This document shows, piece by piece, positions 45,500 to 59,117 of a DNA stretch of 64,000 nucleotides. The DNA is from Anaeramoeba flamelloides (Eukaryota > Metamonada > Anaeramoebidae). The position numbers and the translations under genes are program-made. The stretch lies in NCBI GenBank assembly GCA_027625915.1, contig JANTQA010000072.1:558001-622000 (forward strand). The letters are read 5' to 3'. The notes beneath the pieces are model-generated. The model searched no databases. It was not told where the DNA came from and worked only from the letters and a program-made list of their open reading frames with translations. Position 1 is the stretch's first letter; the number at the start of each line of letters is the position of its first letter.

Positions 45500-48400
45500 A
45501 AACCAGATATTTTTTTCAATTTTTCTTTATTACATAGAATTAATTGTATTTATTTATTTACTTTGATTTTATAATTTTTGATTTTCGATTAAAATTGAAA
45601 AACTCAAAATAATTAAGAACTCGGGGATTTTTTAAAATCATTTTAGTTTTTTTTTTTTTTTTTTTTTGAATAACTTAGTCTGTTTTTTTTTCTCGAATTC
45701 CCCCCTTATGTTAATTTTTGAAAAAGTATATTTTATTTGGGCTGAATTTGATAAAAATATTTAAAAAGGGGTATTTTGAAACCAAATTTGTCACAATAGG
45801 TTTTGAAAAAAAAATTAAAAATATTAATATTATTTTTTCAAAAATTCAGGATTATCATTTTTCTAGACTCATCTCAAATTAATAAGATAAAGAAATTATC
45901 TTCAAAAAATATAGTTTTTTAATTTTTTTATTATTTCTTTGATTTAAACAAATTTATTTCAATGTATGATCTTTTTTTACTTTCAAAAGGATAATAATCG
46001 TCTCAAAAATATACTTTAGGGGTCTATTTCCAGGTTTTCTGTTTGATTAATTTTATTCATTTTGACCAAACTCAACTCTTGATTCAAAACCAATTTTTTC
46101 AATAAAAAAAATTTCAAAAATTGAAAAATTAATGATTCAGCTCTGATTAACTTGTATTTTTTTGTGGCAAAAAGTGGTCTTTTGGGATCAAATTATCAAA
46201 ATTATTCGAGAATTAAAATAAATTTTAATTTAGCAGTTAGCTCTTCTTAAAGAAACTCTTCTAAACCTGGTTAACTTAATCTACTCAATGACCAACCTTA
46301 AATTTCTTAAAAAAAAAAACAAAGCAAAATTCTCAAGATTCAACTCTGATTTGCTTTAATTCTTTCAACTAAAAAAGTAATAAGGGGTATGATGGGTTCA
46401 AAAGTAGAATATCATAAGAAACTCAAAAAGTATTTTTTTTTCAGTAATGCACCCTTAATTAAAAGTTATAGAAACGAAAAAATAAACTCCTTCATCAAAT
46501 CTTATAAATCTTTAAAATGATTATTTATCAATCCTTTCTATAAAATACATTACTCGAACAATTCATTTAGGAAGTTTTTTAAAAAATTTTTTTGATTAAA
46601 ACCGGTAAAAAACAAAGAATAAATTTTGAATCAATTCAATTGTCTCTTGATGACCAAATAGTAAAAAGGGTTTCTCAAAAAATTCTCTAAAGTTGTAATC
46701 CTAGAATATAAATCTTTTAATTAATTTGTAAAAATAGAAAAAAAGTTGAGGTTGTTTTTGTTAGAGAAGTTCTTGAATCAGAAAAAAACAAATTTGTGTG
46801 TTTTAACAACGAAAAAAATCAAAGTGTGAATAATAAAAATAAAAATTGAACGTATGTGGGATTTTCATTTAAAACGTATATTCAACTCAGAGGAAGTGTT
46901 TTCTTACTTTTTTTAAATCGGACTGTATTATTTTTGATTAAAATTGTGTTTTCAATAAGTTTTTTTACCCATTAGATTTTGAAAATTATAATTTATCATT
47001 TTGAAAAACCACTGCTAAAGATTAATTGGAATTGTTATTTCAATTTATAATGTTGAACGCTCAAATCATTTCGAAAAAAAATGTAATAAAAAAAAAGAAA
47101 AGGAAAAAAATTACAAGTATGAAAATACGTTAAATCCTTAGTTGAGTTCCTATTGAAATAATCGTAAAAATCAAAAATAATTAAAAGGGTGATGTTAAAT
47201 GTATACAGACAAGGAAATAAGACTTACTTGAATTAGCTAATTTTTTAAAAAAATGGTTAGAAATTTTAAATGTTTTTTATTAAAAAAATAAAGTGGATTT
47301 GATAGAGAAGGTAAAGTGTACATGACAAATATTTCATTATAAGTGATAAAAAATAAAAAATAATAAAATAATTTTCATTAGGAGTAAACAGGAATCGGTC
47401 TCGAAAGTAAAAATAACAATATTTTTTGAGGGTCAAAATTTAAACTTTTTTTTACTCCAAAAATAATTGTACTGTGTGAAACTTGTACTTATTTGACTTT
47501 CAAAAGGAAAATAATAGATAACTCATAAAAATATTTTCTAAAAATTCCAAACAGGATTTGGCTATAAGGAAATATTTTGTAATTATTTGATTTTCATCAA
47601 AAAGAGTCTCTCTGAAACCATGTTTTCTATTCCCAATACTCAATTTTAATTCTCACCAAATGTCTATTTTTAAATCATTAGATCTTTTTTTTTTTTTACT
47701 TGGATACCAAAAATGGAAATATTTTGGTTTTCCTTAATCTATAAATTTACAAACCATTTTTGATGCCAAACAGACTGCACTCCAGCCCACCAAGAAAGGA
47801 AAATTTGGATAGCACTTAAAGATCTTCAGTTTTTATGAAAAGTAACAAATTAATAGGATAGCTTTTGTTGAGTATTTTACTTTCTTAAACAAAATAGGTT
47901 GTTGTTTAATTGTGGAAGTTTGTGAACGAAAAAGGGTTTTAATTTTGTCTTTTGAAATTTTCAAATAATCTGAAGCTTACCTTGAAGTATTTCGATTCTA
48001 GATCAATAATTCGATCACACTAAAGTGAAAAAATTTTAAAAGGGTTCCAAAAGAAGTAATTTAATTCCAATTTTCAAAATACTGAAAATTTCTAAAAAGA
48101 AAATTCTTTAACCCTGTAATAATTTAAATCGTTGTTTTGTTATTCCTCTTTATTTCATTTTTCCGTTTTCGAGAATTTTGGTTTTGAAATTTAGAGGTTA
48201 CACATTTGGTTACTTCATTTGTTGTTGAGAAACCTTCTTTTTTATTGCGATTGGAGAAATTGCTTTTTTGGAAAAATGGGTAAAACAAATCGAAGAATAG
48301 ATTTCCTATCATGAATAATCACTTTGTTCCTCTGGAAGGTTCTGTAACTTTCAGAGAATATTATTGTTTAAATTTTTTTGTTTTTTTGTAGAATGACTTA

Positions 48401-48649
48401 TTTTTTCTAAAAAATTTGAATGACGTAATTTTGAAAAATTTCCGTTGAGAAATTGAAAGAAAACTGGTTTTCTTGGTATTGTTAGTCAAGGTTTTTGAAA
48501 AATTTAATTATTTTTAAATAATTCTCAGAATTTGTTGTTTAAAAATGGCTGAAAACGCTTGAATTTTTGTTGAATTTGCTGTTTAGTAAATTAAATTTAG
48601 GGAAAAAGAGTTGGTTTGTTGAATCATTTTTTTTTAAAAAACTCTTAAA
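45500..48649. other. Gene-free interval upstream of EF-1alpha
   Basis: About 3.1 kb of A/T-rich sequence without a supported gene. It includes an 18-T run near 45648-45667. The part close to 48649 probably holds the EF-1alpha promoter, but no TATA-like or initiator element can be singled out in this base composition. Confidence 0.5.
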
Positions 48650-48668
48650 GTATGTTTTTTTCATCTTT

Positions 48669-48707
<39 letters not shown>

Positions 48708-48825
48708 CATATTTAAAATTTTTTTAATAATTGACATTTTGCTTTTTTTTTTTTTTTTTTCTTCTTTTTTATTTACTTTATTTTATTTTTTTTTAAAAAA
48801 AAAATAGTTATAAAATACATTTCAG
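48650..48825 (+). promoter_or_regulatory. EF-1alpha leader: candidate 5'UTR intron and T-tract
   Basis: A consensus donor GTATGT at 48650 and an acceptor ACATTTCAG ending exactly at 48825, the base before ATG, define a possible 176-nt 5'UTR intron. Inside are a T run of nearly 40 (48670-48708) and another of 18 (48743-48760). If not spliced, the same stretch would be a T-rich promoter/leader. The TTTCAG-ATG junction is what favours splicing. Confidence 0.5.
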
Positions 48826-50166
48826 ATGGGTAAAGAAAAACAACACATTAATTTAGTTGTCATTGGACATGTTGATGCTGGTAAATCCACCACCACCGGA
48901 CATTTAATTTACAAATGTGGCGGTATTGATAAAAGAACCATTGCCAAATACGAAAAAGAAGCCGACCAAATGGGAAAAGGATCTTTCAAATACGCTTGGG
49001 TATTAGATAAACTCAAGGCCGAAAGAGAAAGAGGTATCACAATTGATATTGCTCTCTGGAAATTCGAAACCTCCAAATTCTACTTCACAATCATTGATGC
49101 TCCAGGTCATAAAGATTTTATCAAAAACATGATCACTGGTACCTCCCAAGCCGATGTTGCCTTATTGGTCATTGACGGAACCCAAGGTGGTTTTGAAACA
49201 GGTATCTCCAAAGGAGGACAAACAAGGGAACATGCACTTCTTGCATCCACCCTTGGTGTCAGACAAATGATCGTTCTTGTCAACAAGATGGATGATAAAT
49301 CTGTCCAATACTCTCAAAAGAGATACGAAGAAATCAAAAAGGAAATCCACAGATACTTGAAAAGACTTGGATACAACCCAAAGAAAGTTCCAGTTGTCCC
49401 AATCTCCGGTTTCCAAGGTGATAACATGACCACAAAATCCACAAACATGAAATGGTGGAAAGGACCAACACTCTTAGAAATCCTCGATACTGTCATCCCA
49501 CCAAAAAGACCAACTGACAAACCACTCAGACTCCCATTACAAGACGTCTACAAAATCTCCGGTATTGGTACAGTCCCAGTCGGTAGAGTTGAAACAGGTA
49601 TCCTCAGACCAGGTATGGTTGTTACCTTTGCTCCAGTCAACATCACCACTGAAGTCAAATCCGTCGAAATGCATCACGAAACCCTTAGCGAAGCCTTCCC
49701 AGGTGACAATGTTGGTTTCAATGTAAAAAACATTTCCGTTAAGGACATCAGAAGAGGAATGGTCGCCGGTGACTCCAAAAACGATCCACCAGCAGCCGTC
49801 CAAAACTTCACCGCTCAAGTCATCGTCATGAACCACCCAGGTCAAATCAAGGTCAACTACACACCAGTTCTTGATTGTCATACCGCTCATATTGCCTGTA
49901 AATTCACCGCTCTCGTCAAAAAGATGGACAAAAGATCAGGTGAAGTCCTCGACGAAAAACCACAATTCATCAAAAACGGAGACTCCGCTATCGTCACACT
50001 TGAACCAACCAAACCAATGTGTGTTGAAGCTTATACTTCATACCCACCTCTTGGAAGATTCGCTGTCAGAGATATGAGACAAACAGTCGCCGTCGGTGTC
50101 ATCAAGGCCATCGAAAGAAAACAAGTTTCCGGAAAGGTCACCAAATCTGCCTCCAAAAAGAAATAA
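48826..50166 (+). CDS. Translation elongation factor 1-alpha
   Basis: 446 residues, ATG at 48826, TAA at 50164-50166, no coding intron. A GTPase that delivers aminoacyl-tRNA to the ribosome. The G domain has Gly-His-Val-Asp-Ala-Gly-Lys-Ser (14-21), Asp-Ala-Pro-Gly-His (91-95) and Asn-Lys-Met-Asp (153-156). Domains II and III follow, with Gly-Arg-Val-Glu-Thr-Gly and the C-terminal Gly-Arg-Phe-Ala-Val-Arg-Asp. Length and motifs are normal. The C-terminus ends in a Ser-Lys-rich tail. Codon choice differs sharply from every neighbouring gene: many codons end in C and the protein has no low-complexity insertions, as expected for a very highly expressed gene. A candidate AATAAA lies at 50333-50338. 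Confidence 0.98.
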   Translation: MGKEKQHINLVVIGHVDAGKSTTTGHLIYKCGGIDKRTIAKYEKEADQMGKGSFKYAWVLDKLKAERERGITIDIALWKFETSKFYFTIIDAPGHKDFIKNMITGTSQADVALLVIDGTQGGFETGISKGGQTREHALLASTLGVRQMIVLVNKMDDKSVQYSQKRYEEIKKEIHRYLKRLGYNPKKVPVVPISGFQGDNMTTKSTNMKWWKGPTLLEILDTVIPPKRPTDKPLRLPLQDVYKISGIGTVPVGRVETGILRPGMVVTFAPVNITTEVKSVEMHHETLSEAFPGDNVGFNVKNISVKDIRRGMVAGDSKNDPPAAVQNFTAQVIVMNHPGQIKVNYTPVLDCHTAHIACKFTALVKKMDKRSGEVLDEKPQFIKNGDSAIVTLEPTKPMCVEAYTSYPPLGRFAVRDMRQTVAVGVIKAIERKQVSGKVTKSASKKK

Positions 50167-50969
50167 ATTTATCTATCGATCATCTTGAAAATTTTGTTTG
50201 GATTAATTGCACTTTTTGAATTGATACTGCCTTTTTCCTTCTTTTTGATAAGTGTCTGTTTTTTTGAAAAAAAAATTTTCTTTTATTTTTCTGCTTTCAT
50301 TTTTATATTTTCTTTTTAAGTTTTAGATTATAAATAAATGTTCTCATTACTCTACATGGTTAATACCTGCACGCCTTAATTTTTTTAACATTTTAATTTT
50401 GATATTATTTTTTTTTTTGAATTTTACTTTGTTTGGAATTTAATGAAGGGACCAGTTTTTGATTACAATAGAGAAAAAGATTTAATTTTGATATCGATGA
50501 TATTCGGTACTTAAAACATTTTTTCTTATAAAGTACCAAAAAAAATAGGACAAGTAAAAAAAGGTAACTATAAAACATGAGAGAAGTATTCCTGCTTAAA
50601 AATTGAGACAAGTTTTTTAGTTCACTGAAAAAAAGTAAAACCTTCGGCAATTAATTCAACTTTTTGAGATTTCTCTTTCGGCAAACAAGAACTTTGAAGA
50701 AAATAAATTCACAAAACAAATAATATCCTATCTTTGATAACAGAAATATTATAAATAATTACCACATATTACATTTTTAAAAGGATATTTTCAAGTCTTA
50801 AATAAAAAAATACAGCGAGGATCTAACAAAGTAAATTTATTCAGCAATCCTTTGGTAGAAAATAAGAGCTTTACACTTTTTGCCATAACTACATAAAAGA
50901 AATTTACTACTTTTAAGGACTTGCCATTTACTATTGGATTTCTCTTTACTCAATTAAGTGACCTACCAT

Positions 50970-51615
50970 GGAAAAGTATATTCGGAAATTGCACTTCCAG
51001 AGTCAATAAAATTCAAATAACTAAAAAAAAATATGTTAGTGTCATTTTAAACAAAACATTTAAATAACAAAAAAAAGTTCCAAAAGAATTCAAAATAACA
51101 AAAAATTCAATTAAAAAAAAAATTTAAACAAGAATTCTAAATTCCTAAAAATCAAATTTACAAAAAATAAATCAGCTGAATTCTTATTTCAATTTACAAA
51201 AGGGTTAAATGTCTTCAATTTAAAACAAATCGTTTTCTTTCAGTGTAAAATCAATTTAAATTCTGATTTAATCCAATTTGTTGTTATTTTATAACCTTCT
51301 ATATTTGACAAAGTAAAAATTTTGGAACATTCTTGAGAAAAAATCAACTCATTAGAGAATAGAAAAAAATGAAAAAAAAAAAAAACTTCGAGATCTATAA
51401 AAAAGACAAAGAGTGGCACTTCAAAACAAACAAAACTGTTTTCAAAATTATATATTCTAACCATCCAAATGATAAATTGAGTATCTTTGGCGTTTTCTTT
51501 TCTACAAATGTCCTCTTTTTTGATAGTTGATATTATGGAATTGATCACTTTTCACTTATTGGTTAGTTTTTGATTTGATATTAGCCACTCAATAAAAAGT
51601 CTCAAATTTTTGTTC
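50970..51615 (+). repeat. R1 interspersed repeat, copy c
   Basis: Matches copies a and b in the same orientation: TTCAATTTAAAACAAATCG, TTTAATCCAATTTG, a TCCTCTTTTTTGATAG block and TTATTGGTTAGTTTTTGA. The part before 51180 aligns with copy a only (AAATTGC...AAATTCAAATAAC), so a and c are the longer forms. Confidence 0.7.
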
Positions 51616-54040
51616 TGTTTGAAAAAAAATTTTTTAAGAGTAATGATTGTTCCCATAATTTTTATTTTTCTTTTTTAAAATTAAATAAAACCTTTCTTCT
51701 TTTTCCAATGCAACCCCCAATTCACTACCCAGTAGTATATCTAATATAAAATCAATTTATGGAGTAAACTACTTAAGTTTATTTTAAATTTGGAATTGGT
51801 TTTTTTTGAAAAGTTTTCATAATTTTCTCATTTTTTCTTTATTTTATTGCTTTTTTATGACTAGAAATTTTCACAAGAATTTACTCTATTTTTTCAAAAA
51901 AATTTCAAATTTGATCCTTCATTTTTTGAATTAATTTTTTAATAATAGAATTTTTAGGAAATCAATACTAGATATAGTTTAAAGTTTACTACCATAACCT
52001 TTACTTGACTAATGTATTAGACCTTATAGAAATAAGAACCCCCCTTTTTATTTTGTAACAAGGATTAAACTTTTCTAAATATACTGTTTTGACAACAACA
52101 CAAAAAACGAAGAACGTTGTTTGCAATTAAAATTCAAATTAAAATGTGTTTTATCTTGGTTTGGGGGTTGACAATTCTAACAAATAATTATCATTTTAGA
52201 TTTAAGAAAAAAAAATGCTCACATTTTCCCCATATTCAACCACCCTTATAGCATTTCTTGGAAACGAAGATTGCGAATAAACAACTTTTTGAGAAAATTT
52301 CTTCCTATTTGAAAATATCATATCGTAATACCTTTCTAAGAATTTTAGAATCAATTTTTCTATGACAGTATAATACTTGAAAGGCTATATATTTTATATA
52401 AAAGCTCAAAAGCGAGAAAAATCAGTAACAGATTTGAAATTATCATTTATTGCTTTTTTGTGTGGTTAAAAGTGATTAAAAGATTGCGAAAATACTTGGT
52501 TTTATATAAAATTCACTAAAATCTTATTCTCAAAAAAGAAAGATCATTTTTAGTCAGCGAATAAATTATTTTTTATATACGAAAAAACCAGTTAATTTTC
52601 ATAAAGATAGTTTTTGGGTACAAAAATTTCGCTCCTAACCTTCCACATAACAACAAATAAATCCAAATTTGTCTTTAAACTAACAATTTTTTTTATATTA
52701 AGCATTACAAACAAAAAAATTCACAATGAAAATAAACCAAATGTTTTGAATATTTAGTAATTGAGATTCTGTTAAAAATACCAAATAGAGTAAAGACAAT
52801 CTAAAAAAGCAGTGTTGTGAACTTCAATCCAAGAAAAACCCAAAAGAATACAACAATTAAAAAACAAAGATAAGTATCAAACCCTATCAATTCTAGGAAT
52901 TATTATGATTTATGAGAACAAAGGAAACAGACCAAGTAACTAAAAGGTCAAAAATCAAGACAATACAATCGACGGTAAGTTAGCGCTATTTATTGAAAAT
53001 TTCTGAAAATGGTTGTCATTTTTCAAGTTTCAAAAATAGAGACTATTTTTTTTTTATATTCTTGTATTTACGAATAAGCTTGTAAAAGTTTATATATTTA
53101 GAAAAATAACTAATTTATTTTTCATAAAAAAATATACACATAATGATTTTTTGATCCAAATTTGGTGAATATTTCTATGAACATAACTTTTTAATTTATT
53201 TAAGATTGGATTAACACCCTTTGAGATAACTTGGCAAATTCCCAGGGTAGAAGTTAAATTCCTTTTTGTTGAGAAATTTCCTGAGAGTTTTTACAAAAAA
53301 TCTTTCACAACAAATAAAAATAGCTTCTAAAAATTAAAGTTAGCCTAACCTGAATTTTGGTTTCAGTTATACATCACGGATAATTTATTTTTTTTCAAAA
53401 TTATGATAATTTTATTCAATTAAGAAAAGATAGCTATTAAATTCATTAAGATTCAAAGATCCCCTTTTCCAAAATTCTCGATTTTTTGAAAAAAAATCTA
53501 TTTTAAGGGCATTTTTTTTTCTTTGAAACAAGTTAGAAAATATAAACTTTATATTGAACATTAAAAAAGAAGAAATAATAAATGGTAAAACAATTTTGAG
53601 AAAAAAAAACAGGGAATATAGATAGTAAAACCCAACCATGAAAAAAACTAAAATAATTAAAAGATATTCTCAAAATCAGTTTTTCAATCTAATTTAGCAA
53701 TATGTTTTGAAAGAAATATTTTATTTTATTTTAAATTGAAAAATCTAATTTTTTTTTTAGGCTATTAAAATAATTGATTAAAATAATCTCTCCATAAAGT
53801 CATATAAAAATATTAAATATTTTATATATAAAAATGAAAAAAATATTACAAAAAACTTTCATTTTTTTTCAATTCCCATCAATATTTAATAAAACAATAA
53901 ACCCTTTTCAAAATCGTATGGTATAATAATATTAATTCATCAGAGTATATTTGAAAAATACAAAATTAGGAGATTTTTTTTCTGAAAAAAAAATTTCCAA
54001 GTTATGTTATGTTTTATTTAAAAATAACGTTTTTCAAATA

Positions 54041-54260
54041 CTATTTGTTGCAAAATAAATCAAACAAAATTTTCATTCAACTTTCTATTAAAGGTTTTAT
54101 AGCCAGGTAAAATTTCTAATTTCACTTTCTAAAAACCGGGCTAATTATTTATTTACTCTTTTGGAATTTGACTTTTGAAAATTTGTTTTAATTCTTGAAA
54201 GTGTGATTATTTTGGAAAAGCTGAATGAAAATTTTGATCTTTTCATTTTACAATTAAAGG
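54041..54260. mobile_element. M4 MITE, copy b
   Basis: 220 bp, older than copy a. Left arm contains AAAATAAATC and CAAAATTTTCATTCA; right arm read inward contains TTTAATTGTAAAATG and CAAAATTTTCATTCA. TA at 54039-54040 and 54261-54262. Confidence 0.75.
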
Positions 54261-55592
54261 TAATGTGTTTGTGTTTAATTGGATGCCAATTTCTAAATAT
54301 TGATAAAATTTTTTATTTATTTTAAAATTGATTATTAAATGATATTAAACGACTTTCAAAAATAAAATTCAAAATCAAAAAGATGGTGAAAAAAAAAAAA
54401 ACATAAAAAGTTCAAACAAATTGAGCATTTCCAACATTTTGTGAATGTATATTTTTGAAATAAACCAGCCACAACTTTATGATTTAATGTTATTCGAAAA
54501 ATTCGCTACAACTATAACATAATCAATTCACATACTTTTAAACTTTCTAAGAAAATTTCAAAACCTGACAAAAGGCTATATTAGAAGAGGTAAATCGAAA
54601 ACTCTGTAAAAATCCTTCATGTGAGAACATTTAAAAATCAGGAGTTGCTCTGGATTTAAAATAGAAATAACCCCTATCTTCTAAATAGTAATAATCAAAA
54701 AATGGGATTTAAACAAACGATTCCTGTCACTCCAATTTCAACTACCTTGATTCTCAATTAGTTGCTTCTACTGGAAAAAAATTTGTTATACTGATAAATT
54801 CAAATAAATATCAGAATATTTTTACTTCATTATCCATTGTATGAATTTTTTTACACAAGCTTTGAAGAAAGCATTTTATTCTTTTTAATGTTAAAAAACC
54901 ATGTAAAATTGGTTGTACTTCAAAAGGCACTTTCTCTCGAGTTGTTTTGAAAGTTGAGATATGAGATTACAAAATGGGAAATTGAACTAAAAATTATATT
55001 AAACATATTTGAATTTATCAGTATTAAAAAGATTTTGAACAAGTGATGTTAATTACTCTTTTATGACCTACCAAAAAATACTTTGACCTGCACCGTTAAA
55101 TACCGACAAAAATAAATTGTTTTTTGGCAATTTTGCAACTTGGCTCAAATACTTTTTTAAATTTTGGCGACTTATTCTTGAAAATGAAATTAAGAACAAT
55201 TTTTATATTTTGTTTGTTTCTGAAGAGTTTTGTCAAGTATTTATAAAAGGACTTCAAATATTGAAATTGACCATTTTAAGTTCCACTTTAGGAACTTCAA
55301 GTCGGAATTATTTTTCCAACTTCTATGTTTCTGGAAAGGAAAAAATTATTATAAAGTTAAAATTACAAGAATTTATCATTTTACCTTTTTTTTTCAAATA
55401 TTTTGCAATTTTTTTTATTGGTACAGCTTTACAATAAAAAATTCAAAAAACGCACCACCAATAAATAATTGGGAAACACTCTCGTTGTCGAAAAATCAAA
55501 AAATTATTCTTCTTCTTAATTGATTTTCCAAATTTTTTGTTTTTTTTTCACAAAAAAAAAAAAAAACATACAAAACACCACCATTTTTGATT

Positions 55593-58500
55593 ATGAATAA
55601 ACAATTAACGATCCAACATTACAATTTGTTATCGAAAGAAATTGGAGAGGAGATATTGTACAAATTAGAATGCCGCCGATCACAAAAAACGTATCTTTTA
55701 CTTTTAACGCCCTCAAGGCTATCAGTAATCCAGCAGAGTAAGAACAGGGGCAACCTCTCGTTTAAAAGATCCAAGCACCTAATCAGCCAAAAGCAGTTTT
55801 TGTCAAATTGCCACCATTTATATGATCTCTCGTATATCGAGTCCACGAGCATTTTAGACATCTCGTTCCATTTTCGAACGGGCACTGTACGAGTCGAAAC
55901 CAACCAGTCAGACAAACTCATTGAGCTTGTCTACCAGGTGTTTCGATCCATTACCTATGGCTCCAACGCAAGTAAAAAAAAAGGATCTGGGCCAATACTT
56001 GAGGTGCTTGTGCAACCAGAAAAAAGGCAGCTCAGGATCAAGAAACTGCTCTCCAAAATCGAGCACAGAACAGGCCATTTGAGGAAACACGGGCATGGGT
56101 TTCTGAACAGTTACAAGGCGTGGTGTACGTTTTTCCATTGCATGGCGAACCAGAAATTTGTCAAGGGCATCGAAAGGCGATTTCAGCAGACGAAATCGAA
56201 CAAGAGAAGGAAGACAATCAAAATATGCCCCAAGGAGATTTATGATTTTTATAATCCCAAATTACAAAAACAACAGCAGCAGCAGCAACAGGCAAACTTC
56301 AAACCGATCTTTAACACACTCAAGCATAACACTTGGTTTGAAAATTTAGTTATTAAAAACATGAGCAATAACAAAGAAATAATTCCCTTGCTTTCACAGG
56401 TCCTGCAATATAACCAATCGATCAAATCGTTAATTTTGAACAACACATACGCGTCAGGAGAATTATTAATAGAGTTTGGCAATAAAATTGTAGACAATGC
56501 CAATTCTTCATTAACAGGTATTGAATTGGTTAACATTAAAAATATCAGCGAAAGTGGCTTGCTAAGTATGCTGGGGCAAATTGGAAGCTCACGATTTTCA
56601 ATTAGAAAAAAAAAAAAAATTGGCAAATATTTTAAAGTAATAAGATTGAATTCGATTGGTTTCCATGGCAAAATTGGAAACGTTTTCCAAGTATTAATGA
56701 AACCTGCATTTTCCAAAATAAATGTTCTTGATTTAAGTGGGAACAGATTTGGACATTTCTGTTGTCAAGCGTTATTGAAATGGATTGAAAAAAATAATTC
56801 TCCTCAGAAAAATGATAAAAAAGTAAAAAAAGAAAACAATAATAACATTGTCAAAAACAACAATATCAACAATAGTACCACCAACACCACCAATAGCGAC
56901 GACGACGACAACAACAAAAACAACAAAAATAACACCACCACCAATACCAACAACAACACCAATACCAATAATAAGGAAGAAAACACAGAAAAAGAAAATA
57001 ATAAAATAATTAAATTAAAATCTTTAATCTTAAAAGATTGTAATTTAATAAAAATTGATTTACTAATTAAGGTCTTATTTAATAATACTCTTCACTGTTT
57101 ACAACATTTAGATTTATCTGGTAATAAAATCACTTTTAAAGATAGTAAATTAATTGGCAAATTTATTGAAAACAGTAAACACATGAATGAATTAAATTTA
57201 GAAAATTGTAAATTATCTTTAGATTCTTTTAAAAACATCATTTTATCAATTAAAAATGAGAACAATTCTTTGAAATCTTTAAATTTGAACTTAAGTAAAA
57301 ATGATTTAGGGCCTGAAGGTTGCCATTTAATAGTATTAAATTTATATGACTCTGAAATCTTAAAATCATTAAAATTAAATGAAGTGAAATTCACTGATTA
57401 TTCAATGGGGTTAATTATTGCAAGTTTTAAAAATAATAGTAGTTTATTAAATTTATCTTTAGCGCGAAACATTCAAGCAAATGAAGAAAATGGAATAACC
57501 ATTAAGGAAATTTGCTTACTATTAGAAAATAAAAGGTCTAATTTAACAAGTTTAGATATTTCTGGCGATAAAAATAAATATTCTATTGGGTCAAATTTAT
57601 CAAAAATATTTAATTCCCTATTAAAAAATGATAAATTGACATCCTTAAATATTTCAAACAATCATTTGAAAACCCCTGATATACAATTACTTTACAATAT
57701 TTTGAAAGAAAACAAAACAATTCGGAAATTAAATTTTTCTGGCAACTTAATCACAAATACTTCAATCGAATATTTTGCTAATACACTAATGATAAACAAT
57801 ACTTTAATTAAAATTTATGATCTAATTGAAGATTTCAAATCACAAAACCCTCAAAAAAAAAATGAAAAAAAAAATAATTTGATTTTCAAATTAATTGAAA
57901 AAAAAACAAGAGAGAATAAATTCCTTTTTTATTCAAAAAAGAAGATCAATAAAAAAAAAAAAAAGAAAATTAAATCTCTCAAATTAAAAAAAAAATTTTT
58001 AAAATCTTCTGATTATTCTTCAAATCAATCCGAATCTGAAACATCTGAATCAAATATATTTAATGAAAATCAAAATATTTTTATTAATAAAATAAACAAT
58101 AACGTGGATAATACTGAGAACAATAATGAGAACAATAATACTGATGATGACACTGATACTGATACGGATACCGACAACAACAACAACAACAACAATAACA
58201 CAGCCAGTAACAACAAAGTAAAGGTTAAAAAAAAACAAAATCTAAAAATTAATTTACATAATATTATTACTAATAATGATGATGATGAAAATCAAAAGTT
58301 AAAAAAGAATAAGAGTGATGATATCAATTTTCAAAGGATTAATAGGAAAAAAAAAATTAGAAGTAACTCTGTTTTGATATTATCTGGCGACGAAGATTAC
58401 ACTGCCAATAATATGAACAAAAGTAAATTTAAATATAAAAAATTTGAATCAAAAACACCAAGAATTCGAACAATAAGAAAAAAACTCGGCAAAAAACAAC

Positions 58501-59078
58501 ATAAAACCAGATATGGGTTTACAAAAAAAAACAAAAAGAAACATAAAAAAAAAAAAAAAGAAACACAAAAAAAAGCAAGCTATTTGAATATTTGGCAAGA
58601 AATCAAAGATCAAGAAGAAAAAAAATTTTTAGAAAATCAAAGAAATCAACGAAATAATATTAACAATATTGAAACAATTGAAATGAATGAAGAACTAATT
58701 AAGGCAATCAAAAAAAAACATTTGGAAAAAATTAAAAAATTATTTCAAAAAAAGAAGGCCAAAATCAATATGATCGATCCAAAAGATAAAAGTTCTATTT
58801 TGCATTATGTTTGTCTATGGGGCAACCCAGAAATACTATCCTTTCTATTAAGTATCGAAGGAGCCAAGGAATTATTGAATTTAAAAGATAAAATTGGCAG
58901 GACACCTTTGCATCGGCTGATGCAAAAGGGGATTAATATGGACTGTGTGCAATTATTGAGTGATTATGATGTAGACTGGAATGTTGTTGATGCCTCTGGT
59001 TCGAACCCTTTGCAGACTTTAGTTTATTCAGTGCAGGGGAAAACAAAATATTTAAATTCTATTGAACATAATTTTGAA

Positions 59079-59117
<39 letters not shown>

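Larger units (their letters stand above)
50167..55592. other. Gene-free interval of about 5.4 kb
   Basis: Holds the EF-1alpha 3' flank, R1 copy c (50970-51615) and M4 copy b (54041-54260). A C6 run lies at about 52040. Overlapping frames at 55117-55523 directly before the next gene are A/T-driven; no family is recognised and they are not called. Confidence 0.55.

Noticed and set aside
55117-55523. Two overlapping frames just before the LRR-Ank-GTPase-RGS gene
   Set aside because: They end before the start at 55593, show no known motif and have ordinary intergenic composition; an upstream exon was considered but no matching splice sites were found.
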